Positions 8,817 to 17,717 are shown, counted from the stretch's first letter. The stretch is 64,000 bases of DNA from Hymenobacter sp. GOD-10R (GCF_035609205.1 NZ_CP141184.1:3314501-3378500), one strand, 5' to 3'. The notes: a model not told the origin generated them from the letters alone. Numbers and translations: made by a program.

Positions 8817-9638
8817 CTAGCCGTGGGCTTGCTCGGCCACGGGTTGCCACTCGGCCCAGCTAGCGAGGCGCTCGGCGTACACTTGTTGCGCCCAGGGATA
8901 GGCAGCGCGCCCCATAAACAGGCGCAGCGGCGGGTTATCCGTATCGACCAGCTGCAGGATAGCTGGCACAGTGGCCTGCGGCTCGCCATAGTTGGCGGGC
9001 TGGAAAGCGGGCAAGGCATAGAGCGAGGCCTTCACTTGGTCGTAGGCGGCAATGGGTTGGCTGTGCACGGCGGAGGCGCCGCCAAAGTCAGTTTTGAAGA
9101 CGTTGGGCTCGACCAGCGTGACGTGAATGCCGAAGCCTTTCACTTCGTGGTAAAGGGCCTCGCTCAAGCCCTCCACGGCAAACTTGGTGGCGCTGTAGAT
9201 GCTGGAGCCCGGCGAGCTGGTAATCCCCAACACACTGGACAGCTGAATGATATGGCCGCTACCCTGGGCCCGCATGATGGGAAGGGCGGCCTGCGTCACC
9301 CAGAGCGTGCCTAGCAGGTTGGCATCGATAATATCGTGCACGGCCTGCTCGCTCAGCTCCTCCACGGCCCCGAATAGGCCATAGCCGGCGTTGTTGATCA
9401 CCACGTCGAGCGAGCCGAACTGGTCGTGGGCTTGCTGCACGGCGGCAACGCATTGGGCACGGTCGGTGATGTCGAGGGCCAGGGGCAGGAAGGCCGCGCC
9501 ATAGGTGTCGGCTAGGTCCTGCAGGCCGGCCACGTTGCGGGAAGTAGCGACTACATGATCGCCGCGTTTTAAGAAAGCGTCGGCCCAAAGTTTACCGAAT
9601 CCGCGGGAAGCGCCGGTGATGAAGATTGTCTTTGCCAT
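8817..9638 (-). CDS. Short-chain dehydrogenase/reductase
   Basis: This NAD(P)-dependent Rossmann enzyme has 273 residues. It shows the cofactor loop TGASRGFG (8-15), NNAG (82-85), the catalytic Ser135 and the YSATK motif with Tyr148 and Lys152. The ATG at 9638 is preferred to an upstream TTG because the family starts a few residues before the glycine-rich loop. The arginine in ASRGFG suggests a preference for NADPH. Substrate is unknown; the C-terminal region resembles the classical SDRs annotated as general oxidoreductases. The AraC gene that follows (112 bases away) may be co-transcribed. Confidence 0.93.
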   Translation of the reverse strand: MAKTIFITGASRGFGKLWADAFLKRGDHVVATSRNVAGLQDLADTYGAAFLPLALDITDRAQCVAAVQQAHDQFGSLDVVINNAGYGLFGAVEELSEQAVHDIIDANLLGTLWVTQAALPIMRAQGSGHIIQLSSVLGITSSPGSSIYSATKFAVEGLSEALYHEVKGFGIHVTLVEPNVFKTDFGGASAVHSQPIAAYDQVKASLYALPAFQPANYGEPQATVPAILQLVDTDNPPLRLFMGRAAYPWAQQVYAERLASWAEWQPVAEQAHG

Positions 9639-9874
9639 CTCTGTTTTAGTAGTTAAGTGACGGCACAAAGTTCCGGCGTCGACTATCCGCTGGTCTGCTA
9701 CAAAAAGCGGAAAACGTGATACAGATCAACGTAAGGGCAGCGCGGATTACTAGCTCAGACTACCCTCCCCTAGGTAGGCAGCTACACGCTACACCAACGA
9801 CGCTAGCTGCTCCGCGTTAAAAAATGGTGGTTTCGCGAAAATGGCTGTAGACAAGAAACTGCGTACTTCCCTTC

Positions 9875-10321
9875 GTGTGGTTTGGTGCTTCCCCCATTGC
9901 GTTGTTCTTTTGCGGCAGGCGCGTTTCTATTCCGCCTTCTCTGCGCGTGCGTCAAGCTGTTGCTCTTTTGCTGCTGTTTTCCCTCTCGGTGCACTGTGCC
10001 GGGCGGCTGGGCATTGTGGCGGGCTGGTGGCTCAACCAGGACTACATTGCCCGGGTGCTGTGCATCAACCGCGACAAGCCCCAGCTGAAGTGTAACGGCA
10101 AATGCCACCTGCGCAAGCAGCTTAAGGCGGTGGAGCAAGCCGAGCGCAAGCAGCAGCCGGACAGCAAGCAGGCGTTTCAGGAAATTACCCTGTTCTGCGC
10201 CGCCATGCTGCCCCTGCGCTTGACGGCCCCGACGTGGTTGGCCACGCTGCCCCTTTACGCGGAGTTGCGCGTCGGCTCCTACGGCTGGGATGGTACCAGC
10301 CCCGACCACCCACCGGCGTAA
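9875..10321 (+). CDS. Small membrane/periplasmic protein with conserved CNGKCHL motif
   Basis: This small protein has a hydrophobic segment (VALLLLFSLSVHC) and a conserved block NQDYIARVLCINRDKPQLKCNGKCHLRKQL, which recurs in short Bacteroidota proteins encoded near copper and cytochrome oxidase assembly genes. No ATG is in frame; starts are possible at GTG 9875 or GTG 9947, and the second gives a more typical signal-anchor N-terminus. The three cysteines (one before, two within the CNGKC motif) could bind a metal or form disulfides. The overlapping minus-strand frame at 9803-10309 is probably a shadow. It lies upstream of a small lipoprotein gene and a SCO-family gene, separated by about 500 bases. 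Function is unknown. Confidence 0.6.
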   Translation: MWFGASPIALFFCGRRVSIPPSLRVRQAVALLLLFSLSVHCAGRLGIVAGWWLNQDYIARVLCINRDKPQLKCNGKCHLRKQLKAVEQAERKQQPDSKQAFQEITLFCAAMLPLRLTAPTWLATLPLYAELRVGSYGWDGTSPDHPPA

Positions 10322-10815
10322 GTCCGTCCTTTTTCCTGGTTTCTGCTAGGCTGCGCGGGCGACCGGGTTTGCTACGTGCTGTCTATAGGTAGCGACGGAA
10401 GAGCCGTGCGAACTAGCTGGGCAGCATTTAACGAAGAAAGCGGGCGCCTTTTGCTAGGCTTATTTGGTCCCTAGCCCCCTTGTTCTGCCTGGTGGCTAGG
10501 TCGCCTAACGGCTGCTGATAATCAGCAGGCGAACTCCCGTACGCCTGCTTAGCGCTTCTCCCTGCCATGGTCAGGCAAGAGCCAGACGTGCTAAACCGGC
10601 ACGCCCACCCGCACTTACTGCTTTCTCTTTTCCCTTCTGTTTCCTGGCCTTACCTGTTTCTGGCCCTGGGCAGCCGGCCCCGGCATCACCGGAGCATATC
10701 CGTACCGACCACCGGATGCCAGCAGCTTTGCGGCTGCCGCTAGCCCTACTGTGGCTGCTGGTGTAGCCTGCTGGCTACCTAGCTTTTCTATTCACTTGTT
10801 TTTCTCCTTCGACTT
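10322..10815. other. Intergenic region before the SCO group
   Basis: No convincing gene is seen in this 494-base stretch. It contains a short palindrome at 10512-10528 (CTGCTGAT with ATCAGCAG around one base), flanked by bases that extend the stem after an internal bulge. It may end the upstream transcript, although no U-run follows. Confidence 0.45.
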
Positions 10816-11271
10816 ATGAAACAGCATCTGTCTGTTTTTTGTGTTTTCCAGTGGCTATTCCCGCTACTTGCCTTGCTGACTGCTTGCCAGCCTGATTCCA
10901 CTTCTCAAACAGCTTCCGGCGTGGCTACCACGGGTCCCACGCGCGCTAGCGTCATGCAGCATCACGACTCCCTCATGAGCCGCATGGATGCGCTCAATAC
11001 CGAGCGCCAGCGCTTGCAACACCAGCTCACCACGCTTGACACCACCGGCGTAGCGGGTCGTGACGCGGCCCCGACGTTGCGGCGCCGCACCCAGGCCCTA
11101 GTACAGGCCGACGCGGCCATGATGGACTGGATGCACCATTACCAGGAACCCGACACCACCCGCTTGAGCGCGCACCAACTCGCCGACTTCTGGGCCGACC
11201 AAGCCTATCAACTCACTCAGTTGGACCGTCAAATAACCACGGCCCTGGACTCCGCCCAACAACTTCGTTAA
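10816..11271 (+). CDS. Small coiled-coil lipoprotein next to SCO
   Basis: A 151-residue lipoprotein whose signal ends at LLTAC. The mature protein is helical and polar, with a His/Met-containing start (VMQHHDSLMSRMDAL) and a MMDWMHHY motif near residue 115; this pattern is familiar from small Bacteroidota proteins encoded beside Sco1/SenC genes. The His and Met residues could hold copper. The stop codon is 3 bases before the SCO start, so the two are very likely translated from one mRNA. The exact role is unknown; a periplasmic helper in copper delivery is an inference. Confidence 0.72.
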   Translation: MKQHLSVFCVFQWLFPLLALLTACQPDSTSQTASGVATTGPTRASVMQHHDSLMSRMDALNTERQRLQHQLTTLDTTGVAGRDAAPTLRRRTQALVQADAAMMDWMHHYQEPDTTRLSAHQLADFWADQAYQLTQLDRQITTALDSAQQLR

Positions 11272-11274
11272 GGT

Positions 11275-11949
11275 ATGCGCTACTTCACATCACTGGCGCA
11301 ACTGCGCGCCCTAACTATCGGGCTTGTGGCCCTCTCCTACCTCATCACAGGCTGCACTGATGCGCCTGCTACCAAGCGCCTGCCCCATCTGGGTGAGGCG
11401 GAGGTAACCGCCCCCGGTGACACCACCTGGCCCACCGTCCCGACCTTCCACGTGTTGAATCAGGACAGCGTGATAGTGACGCCGGCCACTTTCGCGGGCA
11501 AGGTATACCTAGCCGATTTCTTCTTCACGACCTGCCCAACCATTTGCCCCGGCATGCAGCGGCAGATGCTGCGCGTGTACAAGCAATACAAGGGTAATAC
11601 ACGGGTGGCGTTTCTCTCCCATACCATCGACCCCGACCACGACACGCTGCCGGTGCTACGCGAGTATGCCGGGCGCCTAGGTATTACCAGTGCCCGGCAG
11701 TGGCACTTTGCCACGGCTCCGCGCGACTCCATCTTTGCGTTGGCCCGGCAGTACATGGTGGCGGCCCAACTAGACCCCACCGCTCCCGGCGGGGCCGTGC
11801 ACAGCGGCGCCTTCGTGCTGGTAGATCCGCAGCATCACATCCGGGGTATGTACGACGGCACCCAGCCGGCCGAGGTAGACCGGCTCTTGCAAGAGTTGCC
11901 CCTGTTACTGGCCGAATTTAGCCTGGAAGCTCCAGCTGACGGCCGCTAG
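11275..11949 (+). CDS. SCO1/SenC-family copper chaperone lipoprotein
   Basis: SCO proteins deliver copper to, or reduce the CuA site of, cytochrome c oxidase subunit II. The 224-residue protein has a lipoprotein signal (LITGC, Cys27) and a thioredoxin-like fold. The copper ligands are intact: Cys87 and Cys91 in TTCPTICP, and His176 in AVHSGAF. It should be anchored in the membrane facing the periplasm. It directly follows the small lipoprotein gene (3 bases). No oxidase genes are in the window, so the specific target is inferred from the family. The ATG is the natural start. Confidence 0.93.
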   Translation: MRYFTSLAQLRALTIGLVALSYLITGCTDAPATKRLPHLGEAEVTAPGDTTWPTVPTFHVLNQDSVIVTPATFAGKVYLADFFFTTCPTICPGMQRQMLRVYKQYKGNTRVAFLSHTIDPDHDTLPVLREYAGRLGITSARQWHFATAPRDSIFALARQYMVAAQLDPTAPGGAVHSGAFVLVDPQHHIRGMYDGTQPAEVDRLLQELPLLLAEFSLEAPADGR

Positions 11950-11962
11950 GGTCAGAAATCGT

Positions 11963-12005
11963 TCCCGCTGCAGGGCAATCATATAGCGGTTGCCTTGTAG
12001 CGGGA
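11963..12005 (+). terminator. 16-bp hairpin after the SCO gene
   Basis: A stem of 16 pairs (11963-11978 with 11990-12005) contains two G-U wobble pairs and an 11-base loop. It begins 14 bases after the SCO stop codon. No U-run follows, so it is a weak or Rho-assisted terminator, or an RNA-stabilising hairpin. Confidence 0.5.
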
Positions 12006-12268
12006 CAAGCCGTTTACCCGGAAAGCACTCACGGATCTTCTTCAAATGGCCATTATGGCCTCACCAAGCCTCATAACTTGCCGCAACCGACAAATTCCTT
12101 GCTTACCCGCTACAGTTTAGCTTTCTGGGGCACGAGGAGCTGCGGGTGCTGTAATGAGTCGAACTGATCTGGGTTCGTCAAGAAGTATTTGCCCAGGTAA
12201 TTCCTGTGCTCGTAGCGGCTGGGGGCTCGGCTAGCCGTGCTGCCCAGTCGTTCCGTACATTTAGTCGT
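12006..12268. other. Intergenic region upstream of an AraC gene
   Basis: With the preceding hairpin this makes a gene-free stretch of just over 300 bases. I see no gene, RNA or clear promoter consensus in it. An open frame reaches back to a GTG at 12206, but the added residues do not look like part of the regulator. Confidence 0.4.
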
Positions 12269-13204
12269 ATGAAACCAGATTCCCTAGCCGACTTTTATGC
12301 TGCGTGCGCTCCCAATGCGGAGGCGGTAACTGGCGTCTTGCCACCGCCGGATATGACGCAGGGAGTCGGCCATTTTAATGTCTTTTCGTTAGCCGACCTC
12401 CCTCAAGCGCCCCCTATGCCCTTTACCCGGCGGGCTTACCACAAGATTACGCTCTGCCGCAGCCGCAGCCAGGTGGAATATGCAGACCGGGACCCGCACT
12501 GCGCGTCCAACACCTTGTTTCTGGTAACCCCGCGCGTGCCCTATCGATGGCTACCGCTTACGGAAACGCCCCAGGGATATAGCTGCCTCTTCGACGACGC
12601 CTTTCTGCTACCCGCCCGAGCCGGGATAGTAGTGGCCGAACTACCGATTTTTCAGCCCGAGGCCTACCCAGTGTGGGAGGCAACCGAGGCCGAGTGCGCC
12701 GCGGTCGAAGCCATTTTTCACAAGATGGCGCACGAGCTCACCTCCGGCTACGCCTACAAGCACGACCTATTGCGCACCTATTTGTGGGAATTGATTCATC
12801 TGGTGCAGAAACTACAGCCCGCGCCTGCCCGGCTGAACACGCACAGCGCGGCCGAACGGGTAGCGGCCCAGTTCGCCGACTTGCTGGAGCGCCAGTTTCC
12901 CCGCCAAAGCCCGCAGCCGCCGCTCTCCCTGCGCACCGCCGCCGACTATGCCACCCAACTGGCCGTGCACGTCAACCACCTCAATCGGGTACTGAAAGAG
13001 GCGACGGGCCACACCACCACGACCCTGCTGAGCCAGCGCCTGACGCAAGAAGCCAAACTATTGCTGCGGCAAACAAGCTGGAGCATTTCGGAGGTTGCCG
13101 ATAGCCTAGGCTTTGCCGACGTGGCGCACTTCTGCACTTTCTTTAAGCGCCACACGACCCAAACGCCGGGTGATTTTCGCAGCTCGGTTGTGTTTGAAAT
13201 CTAA
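12269..13204 (+). CDS. AraC-family transcriptional regulator
   Basis: A 311-residue regulator with an N-terminal cupin-like sensor (FNVFSLADL, then SNTLFLVTPRVPYRW) and a C-terminal double helix-turn-helix (about 215-305), including the conserved ISEVADSLGFADVAHFCTFFKRHTTQTPGDFR. The ATG at 12269 is preferred to the GTG 21 codons upstream. It is followed by a divergent-function but same-strand SDR gene 102 bases downstream that has its own promoter-like sequence. By analogy with other AraC/SDR pairs, it probably activates that gene in response to a small molecule; the effector is unknown. Confidence 0.92.
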   Translation: MKPDSLADFYAACAPNAEAVTGVLPPPDMTQGVGHFNVFSLADLPQAPPMPFTRRAYHKITLCRSRSQVEYADRDPHCASNTLFLVTPRVPYRWLPLTETPQGYSCLFDDAFLLPARAGIVVAELPIFQPEAYPVWEATEAECAAVEAIFHKMAHELTSGYAYKHDLLRTYLWELIHLVQKLQPAPARLNTHSAAERVAAQFADLLERQFPRQSPQPPLSLRTAADYATQLAVHVNHLNRVLKEATGHTTTTLLSQRLTQEAKLLLRQTSWSISEVADSLGFADVAHFCTFFKRHTTQTPGDFRSSVVFEI

Positions 13205-13227
13205 AACAATTGGGTTGATTGGCGAAG

Positions 13228-13257
13228 TTTGCCTGTTGCCTTCCTGCCAGACCTTTG
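13228..13257 (+). promoter_or_regulatory. Candidate promoter of the SDR gene
   Basis: A TTTG (13228-13231) is followed after 18 bases by GACCTTTG (13250-13257), which differs from the Bacteroidota -7 consensus TAnnTTTG only in the first base. An almost identical CCAGACCTTTG with similar spacing precedes the SDR gene at 57637, which supports the reading. Confidence 0.5.
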
Positions 13258-13306
13258 CGGAGCAGTTCCGCATCACGCTGGTGCGGAGAAAACATGAACA
13301 GGCAAC

Positions 13307-14017
13307 ATGGAGAACAAGAAAATCGCGCTGGTTTCCGGCGGCAACAAAGGCATTGGATTAGCGATTGTGCGGGGGCTGCTACAGGCGGGCTGCCGGGTCT
13401 ATCTGGGAACCCGCCAGGTGGCGAACGGTCAGCAAACCGCTGCTGAGCTAGCCGCCGAAGGAGACATATTAGTCATTGAGTTGGACCTGACGAGCCAAGC
13501 GACGCTCGACGCGGCCGCCGCGCGCATCAAGCGTGAGGTAGGCCACCTCGACATCCTGGTAAACAACGCAGGTATCAATGCAGAAGGAGACGGCCTGCCG
13601 AGTGAAGCGACGCTCCAAAGCGTAGAGCAGGTAATGAAGACTAATTTTCTAGGTACACTGGCGGCTACTCAGGCCTTTTTGCCGCTGCTCCGGCGGGCTG
13701 CGGCAGGGCGCATTGTCAACGTATCCAGTCCACTAGGCTCGCTTACCCTCAGTGGGCAGAACGACTGGGGCTTGCTAGGGTACTCGGCCTCGAAAGCCGC
13801 GCTGAACATGCTCACCGTGCAATTGGCCCAGGAGCTGCGCGCAACGGCCATCAAAGTCAACTCGGCCAACCCCGGCTACACGGCCACCGACCTGAACGGC
13901 TTTGCGGGCACGGATACCCCTGAGCAAGGAGCCGCGGAGGCCATCCGGCTGGCCCTGCTCCCCGCCAATGGTCCTACCGGCACGAGTTCTTCTGCTACGG
14001 CTGCCCTACCCTGGTGA
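13307..14017 (+). CDS. Short-chain dehydrogenase/reductase (carbonyl reductase-like)
   Basis: A 236-residue SDR with the cofactor loop SGGNKGIG (10-17), NNAG (86-89), a catalytic serine in NVSSPLG and YSASK with Tyr159 and Lys163. The variant glycine loop and the inserted LTLSGQNDWG before the active-site Tyr fit carbonyl-reductase-type SDRs, which use NADPH. The C-terminus is odd: after GPTG, where relatives usually continue with an aromatic FF segment, this frame reads SSSATAALPW, while a neighbouring frame reads EFFCYG. A small compensated frameshift or an assembly error near 13982-14005 is possible. The fold core is unaffected. Confidence 0.9.
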   Translation: MENKKIALVSGGNKGIGLAIVRGLLQAGCRVYLGTRQVANGQQTAAELAAEGDILVIELDLTSQATLDAAAARIKREVGHLDILVNNAGINAEGDGLPSEATLQSVEQVMKTNFLGTLAATQAFLPLLRRAAAGRIVNVSSPLGSLTLSGQNDWGLLGYSASKAALNMLTVQLAQELRATAIKVNSANPGYTATDLNGFAGTDTPEQGAAEAIRLALLPANGPTGTSSSATAALPW

Positions 14018-14562
14018 GCACCTACTAATCAACCGCATGTGATATTTCCTCAGCGGTCAGTTTCACGGGCGAGGCAGCTAGGGCCTGCCCGCCGCGCCAG
14101 AGAGCTACCTGGACGGCAGGCCCTAGCTGTTGGCTACTTGCTGCAAGTGGTTAGTGACGGTAAACACCACATCGATACTGTAGAAGCTAGCCTAAGTAGC
14201 GCATACCTAGCTTGCCCATCGAGGCTGGCGAGAATCTAGAAGGTACTCCAGTCATGCGTGTATAGACCAGAGGCGGACTGCTGATGGTAGCGGTGAAGGT
14301 AATTTCAGGGAAAGCGGTGCTGGTATTTGGGCCGGAGATGCGCCTTGCAGGAGTTGCGATTCCGTGGTCAGGAGGCTAAACAAGTGCCGCCCGCGGCACG
14401 ACTAAGCAGACAAATATTTTCGTCGCCCGTTGGGGGTGCGACTACTTCGTGGCTTTTATCCTTCAGTGAGAAGCGCTTAGCCTAGGTTATGACTTAGTGC
14501 GGCCTCACTAAAGTTATTGCCCTTTCAAACCCTAAAAAACCCACCACTCAAACCCCAAACGC
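14018..14562. other. Intergenic region between SDR and GH76 genes
   Basis: No gene is supported in this 545-base stretch; a 66-codon open frame at 14039-14239 has no recognisable features. The main structure is the inverted repeat at 14076-14128. The sequence just before the GH76 start is A/C-rich. Confidence 0.45.
14076..14128. repeat. 14-bp inverted repeat
   Basis: The arms 14076-14089 and 14115-14128 are perfect complements (AGCTAGGGCCTGCC and its complement) with a 25-base spacer. It lies 58 bases after the SDR stop and may act as a terminator, though it lacks a U-run. Confidence 0.6.
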
Positions 14563-15783
14563 ATGCGTACGAACGATTCTACTTGCCACCCCGCGAACCT
14601 TACCACGGTGCCCGCCGGGCGAAAGCAGCAAACTAGTCGATTTATCTTACCCGCTGCTACCTTGCTCTTGAGCCTGCTCGCGGGCTGCCAAAAGGAGGAC
14701 TTCCACGATACCCTAGGGGCAAGTTTGCCATCCACTCAAGTAAGCTCGTCGGCGGTAGTGGCTAAGAGCGAAGCCCTGTTGGCTTTGAGCAGCTATGATA
14801 ACAAGTATTATAACCAGTACGGAACCTACGGCCCCTCATTCAAAGCCAACTACTGGTTCGATATCGCCAAAACCAAGCGGATGGACTTCTGGACCCAAGC
14901 CGAGGCCATCGAAACCGTTATCGATGCTTACAATGTGAATCCCACCCCCGAATACAAAAACAAAATCCAGTACCTCTACAACGGCATGCGCGATGCGTAC
15001 GGCTTACTATGGAGCAGCAACGAGTTCAACGACGACGTCATTTGGGGCTCGCTGATGTGTGTCCGCGCTTACGAAATCTGGAACGATGGGGGCATGCTCG
15101 ACATGGCCCGCCAGAACTTTGACTTGGTGTGGGCCAGAGGCTGGGACACCACGCTAGGCGGTGGCTTGTGGTGGAAAACCGATAAGCTGTCGAAAAACAC
15201 CTGCGTCAACGCCCCAGCCGCTATTTGCGCCATGCGGCTATACAAAGCCACCGGTAATACCGCCTACCGCGACAAAGCCAAGCTAATCATGGACTGGCTG
15301 GCCTCTCGCATGTACGTGGCCTCTACGGGGGAAGTGAAAGGTGCTATGAACCAGGCGGGCCAAATCACGGAAGGCTCCTTGTTGTATACGCAAGGCACTT
15401 TTATTGGGGCGGCCAATGAACTGCGCCCCTACTACACTAGCCCCGACTACCGGGCCATGGGCCTTAAGGCCATGGACTATGCCAGCAACAGTTTGTCAAA
15501 ATCGCCCGGTGGCATCTTGCAGGATGAAGACGCAGTGCTGGACATTCAGGGCGGGAAGTCCATTTTTGCGCGGTGGGCCTGCATTTTTGTAAAGGAAACC
15601 GGCACCGCCGCCACGTATGGCCCCTGGCTGGACCTAAATGCGACCCAAGCGTGGTCAATCCGCAACTCGAACGGGATTATGTGGAATCTGTGGAGCACAC
15701 GCACCTCCGACACGGATAATCTGAACTCGTGGCGCACCAACGGTGGCGTGTCCATGATGCTCAACCTGTACCGCTTCCGCTAG
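14563..15783 (+). CDS. Glycoside hydrolase family 76 (alpha-1,6-mannanase-like) lipoprotein
   Basis: GH76 enzymes cleave alpha-1,6-mannan or related alpha-mannosidic backbones. The 406-residue protein has a lipoprotein signal after a longer polar N-terminus (LLAGC, Cys42) and an (alpha/alpha)6-barrel. The paired catalytic aspartates of the family are visible as Asp157-Asp158 in FNDDVIWGSL; GGLWWKT and LLYTQGTFIGA are further family signatures. It should sit on the cell surface or in the periplasm. The next gene encodes a PNGase F-like protein, suggesting that the pair attacks mannose-rich N-glycans or yeast mannoprotein. No SusCD pair is nearby. Confidence 0.87.
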   Translation: MRTNDSTCHPANLTTVPAGRKQQTSRFILPAATLLLSLLAGCQKEDFHDTLGASLPSTQVSSSAVVAKSEALLALSSYDNKYYNQYGTYGPSFKANYWFDIAKTKRMDFWTQAEAIETVIDAYNVNPTPEYKNKIQYLYNGMRDAYGLLWSSNEFNDDVIWGSLMCVRAYEIWNDGGMLDMARQNFDLVWARGWDTTLGGGLWWKTDKLSKNTCVNAPAAICAMRLYKATGNTAYRDKAKLIMDWLASRMYVASTGEVKGAMNQAGQITEGSLLYTQGTFIGAANELRPYYTSPDYRAMGLKAMDYASNSLSKSPGGILQDEDAVLDIQGGKSIFARWACIFVKETGTAATYGPWLDLNATQAWSIRNSNGIMWNLWSTRTSDTDNLNSWRTNGGVSMMLNLYRFR

Positions 15784-15871
15784 CATACCTGGGAGAAAGC
15801 CTATAGTAGCCGATAGCCAGCTTTTTGGTCCGGGAAAAAGTTGACCCTAGCTAGGTTGACTTCATCCTAGG

Positions 15872-15892
15872 CAAGATAAGCTGGTTATCTTG
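15872..15892 (+). promoter_or_regulatory. 8-bp palindrome upstream of the PNGase F-like gene
   Basis: CAAGATAA and TTATCTTG flank five bases. The right half resembles a degenerate -7 box and ends 17 bases before the ATG at 15910, so the palindrome may be an operator overlapping the promoter or a leader hairpin. Confidence 0.35.
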
Positions 15893-15909
15893 CTCCCGAC
15901 TTAGTTCGT

Positions 15910-17595
15910 ATGAGATACCTATTCCTGTTTGCCTGCCTGTTGTTTGCCGTTGCGAGTGTTGCCCAGCAGCGTGCTATTGTTACCTACGAGGTAAAATACC
16001 ACGGTAAGGAAGTGCCCGGAGGCCGCCTGAAGTTAGTTATTGACGGACAGCGGGCGCACCTGCAAAGAGTCGCTGATACGAAGGCACGGGAACAGCTGTA
16101 TCTGGACTACGCCGCCAATCGCACCATGCAGGTACTCACCTTGCAGGACAATGCCCACGTCACGCAGCTAAAAGAGTTCAAGGAGTATGAACAGCCGGAA
16201 CTGCTGCCAGGCACGGAGACCATCCTAGGGTACCCGTGCAAGAAGGCCAAAGTGATTATCCGCTCCAATACGGTGGAGGTATGGTACACCAACGCCCTGC
16301 CCCTGAAAGGCACCCCTATTGGCGTCACGCCGGGCCTAGGGCTGGTCCTGAAAATGGTCCGCAACGGAGAGCAGGAAACCATTGCCACCCAAATTCAGAC
16401 CAGCAAGGTAAAAAGCACCGACCTCGACTGGCCCACTCCCGCCCAGATGGGCCCCGTGGTCGATGCGGCTACCTATAACCAGCAGGTGATTGAAAGCCGA
16501 TTTAAGACCGTATCGGTTTTCGATCGGGAACAGCTTTCCTTCGGGAATAACCCGCCAAACTCAGCGGAAGGGCAAACCAACCTCACCTACCACTACGCCG
16601 CAGGCACGGTGATCCTGAAGAAGATCCGGGTGCCCGAGTACCTAGCTGGCACGCAGGTGTTTGCAGAACTGACCCAGTATTCCAATGGCGACGCGTATGA
16701 CCGTACGGGTTCGGTGTTTATGATTCCACTGGATAAGCAGCAATCTTTTTTGAACGGGTTGCAACAAGGCGTAAAAGCCTTGCCCGTGTACAAAGAAAAG
16801 TATCAAGGAGTGGTGGCAACCGACCAGTATCTGCCCCCGCTGGAGCTAATGCGGTTTTTTACGCCGTTTGGCGTGCGTAAGTACAACGCAGCTTCGACGA
16901 TCAAAGGCTATACCTGGGCAGACTCGGCCGTATTTCGGCAAGACCTGACCGAGCTTCACTCCCGCTTGCAGGGCGACGTTTGGATCGGCGTGTTCATTGG
17001 CAACTACGACAAAGGCGGGCATATCGTGAGCCTGCGCCTGAAATACTATCCCGGCAGTGGGGAAGAAAATCAAAAGCTAGGTCAGGTGGTGCTCCCCCTC
17101 TTCAACACCACCAACCTGATGGAGATGGCCGGTCAGGAATACGGTACCATGTTCGAGCATGACTCCCTGACCGTAACCGTCGATATTCCGCCGGGGCTGA
17201 AGAACCTCCAGCTACGCTATATCACCACCGGCCACGGAGGTTGGGGTGGCGGCGATGAGTTCAACCAGAAGCTGAATGAGCTCTTTGTCGATGGGAAACG
17301 GGTATATCATTTCATTCCCTGGCGAACCGATTGTGGCACGTATCGGCTGCTCAACCCTTCTTCCGGCAACTTTGGCACTGGCATGTCTTCTTCCGACCTA
17401 AGCCGCTCCAACTGGTGCCCCGGTAGCTTAACCCCACCGGTGTACATCCCCCTACCCGACTTACCCGCTGGTAAGCATACATTCAAAGTTGCTATTCCGC
17501 TCGGGAAACGAGAAGGCAGTGCGTTTAGCGCCTGGAATGTATCGGGTTGTCTGCTCGGAACAACGGAAGGAGGACCTAGGCCAAGCACCAAGTAA
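15910..17595 (+). CDS. Secreted PNGase F-like protein with N-terminal GLPGLI domain
   Basis: PNGase F removes whole N-glycans from asparagine in glycoproteins. This 561-residue protein has a signal peptide (1-18), a GLPGLI-type domain (about 20-170, with YEVKYHG, LGYPCKKA and PGLGLVLKM), then two jelly-roll domains of PNGase F type. YDRTGSV (Asp264) matches the region of the catalytic Asp60 of the Elizabethkingia enzyme. TGHGGWGGGDEF (Glu450) corresponds to its Glu206 region. WRTDCGTY (471-478) and SRSNWCPG (498-505) are strong C-domain signatures. The equivalent of Glu118 is not obvious. The GLPGLI head is otherwise found as a stand-alone Bacteroidota secreted protein. It follows the GH76 gene, fitting N-glycan use. 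Confidence 0.82.
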   Translation: MRYLFLFACLLFAVASVAQQRAIVTYEVKYHGKEVPGGRLKLVIDGQRAHLQRVADTKAREQLYLDYAANRTMQVLTLQDNAHVTQLKEFKEYEQPELLPGTETILGYPCKKAKVIIRSNTVEVWYTNALPLKGTPIGVTPGLGLVLKMVRNGEQETIATQIQTSKVKSTDLDWPTPAQMGPVVDAATYNQQVIESRFKTVSVFDREQLSFGNNPPNSAEGQTNLTYHYAAGTVILKKIRVPEYLAGTQVFAELTQYSNGDAYDRTGSVFMIPLDKQQSFLNGLQQGVKALPVYKEKYQGVVATDQYLPPLELMRFFTPFGVRKYNAASTIKGYTWADSAVFRQDLTELHSRLQGDVWIGVFIGNYDKGGHIVSLRLKYYPGSGEENQKLGQVVLPLFNTTNLMEMAGQEYGTMFEHDSLTVTVDIPPGLKNLQLRYITTGHGGWGGGDEFNQKLNELFVDGKRVYHFIPWRTDCGTYRLLNPSSGNFGTGMSSSDLSRSNWCPGSLTPPVYIPLPDLPAGKHTFKVAIPLGKREGSAFSAWNVSGCLLGTTEGGPRPSTK

Positions 17596-17610
17596 GATGG
17601 GCTACAACAA

Positions 17611-17639
17611 GAAAGCACCCGCCAATGGCCGGTGCTTTC
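17611..17639. terminator. Hairpin between convergent genes
   Basis: A 9-bp stem (17611-17619 with 17631-17639) and an 11-base loop lie 15 bases after the PNGase F-like gene and before the convergent lipoprotein gene. The A/T ends of the stem give some U-richness. Confidence 0.6.
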
Positions 17640-17717
17640 TCAACGTTCTCCAAAACCAAACTAGGAGAAACTAGATGGGAAGCCGGTTGCAGCCGGACTC
17701 CCGATACCTTGCTAGGT

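Noticed and set aside
9803..10309. 168-codon minus-strand frame opposite the CNGKCHL protein
   Set aside because: The plus-strand frame contains a motif conserved in Bacteroidota, while the minus frame looks like its shadow.
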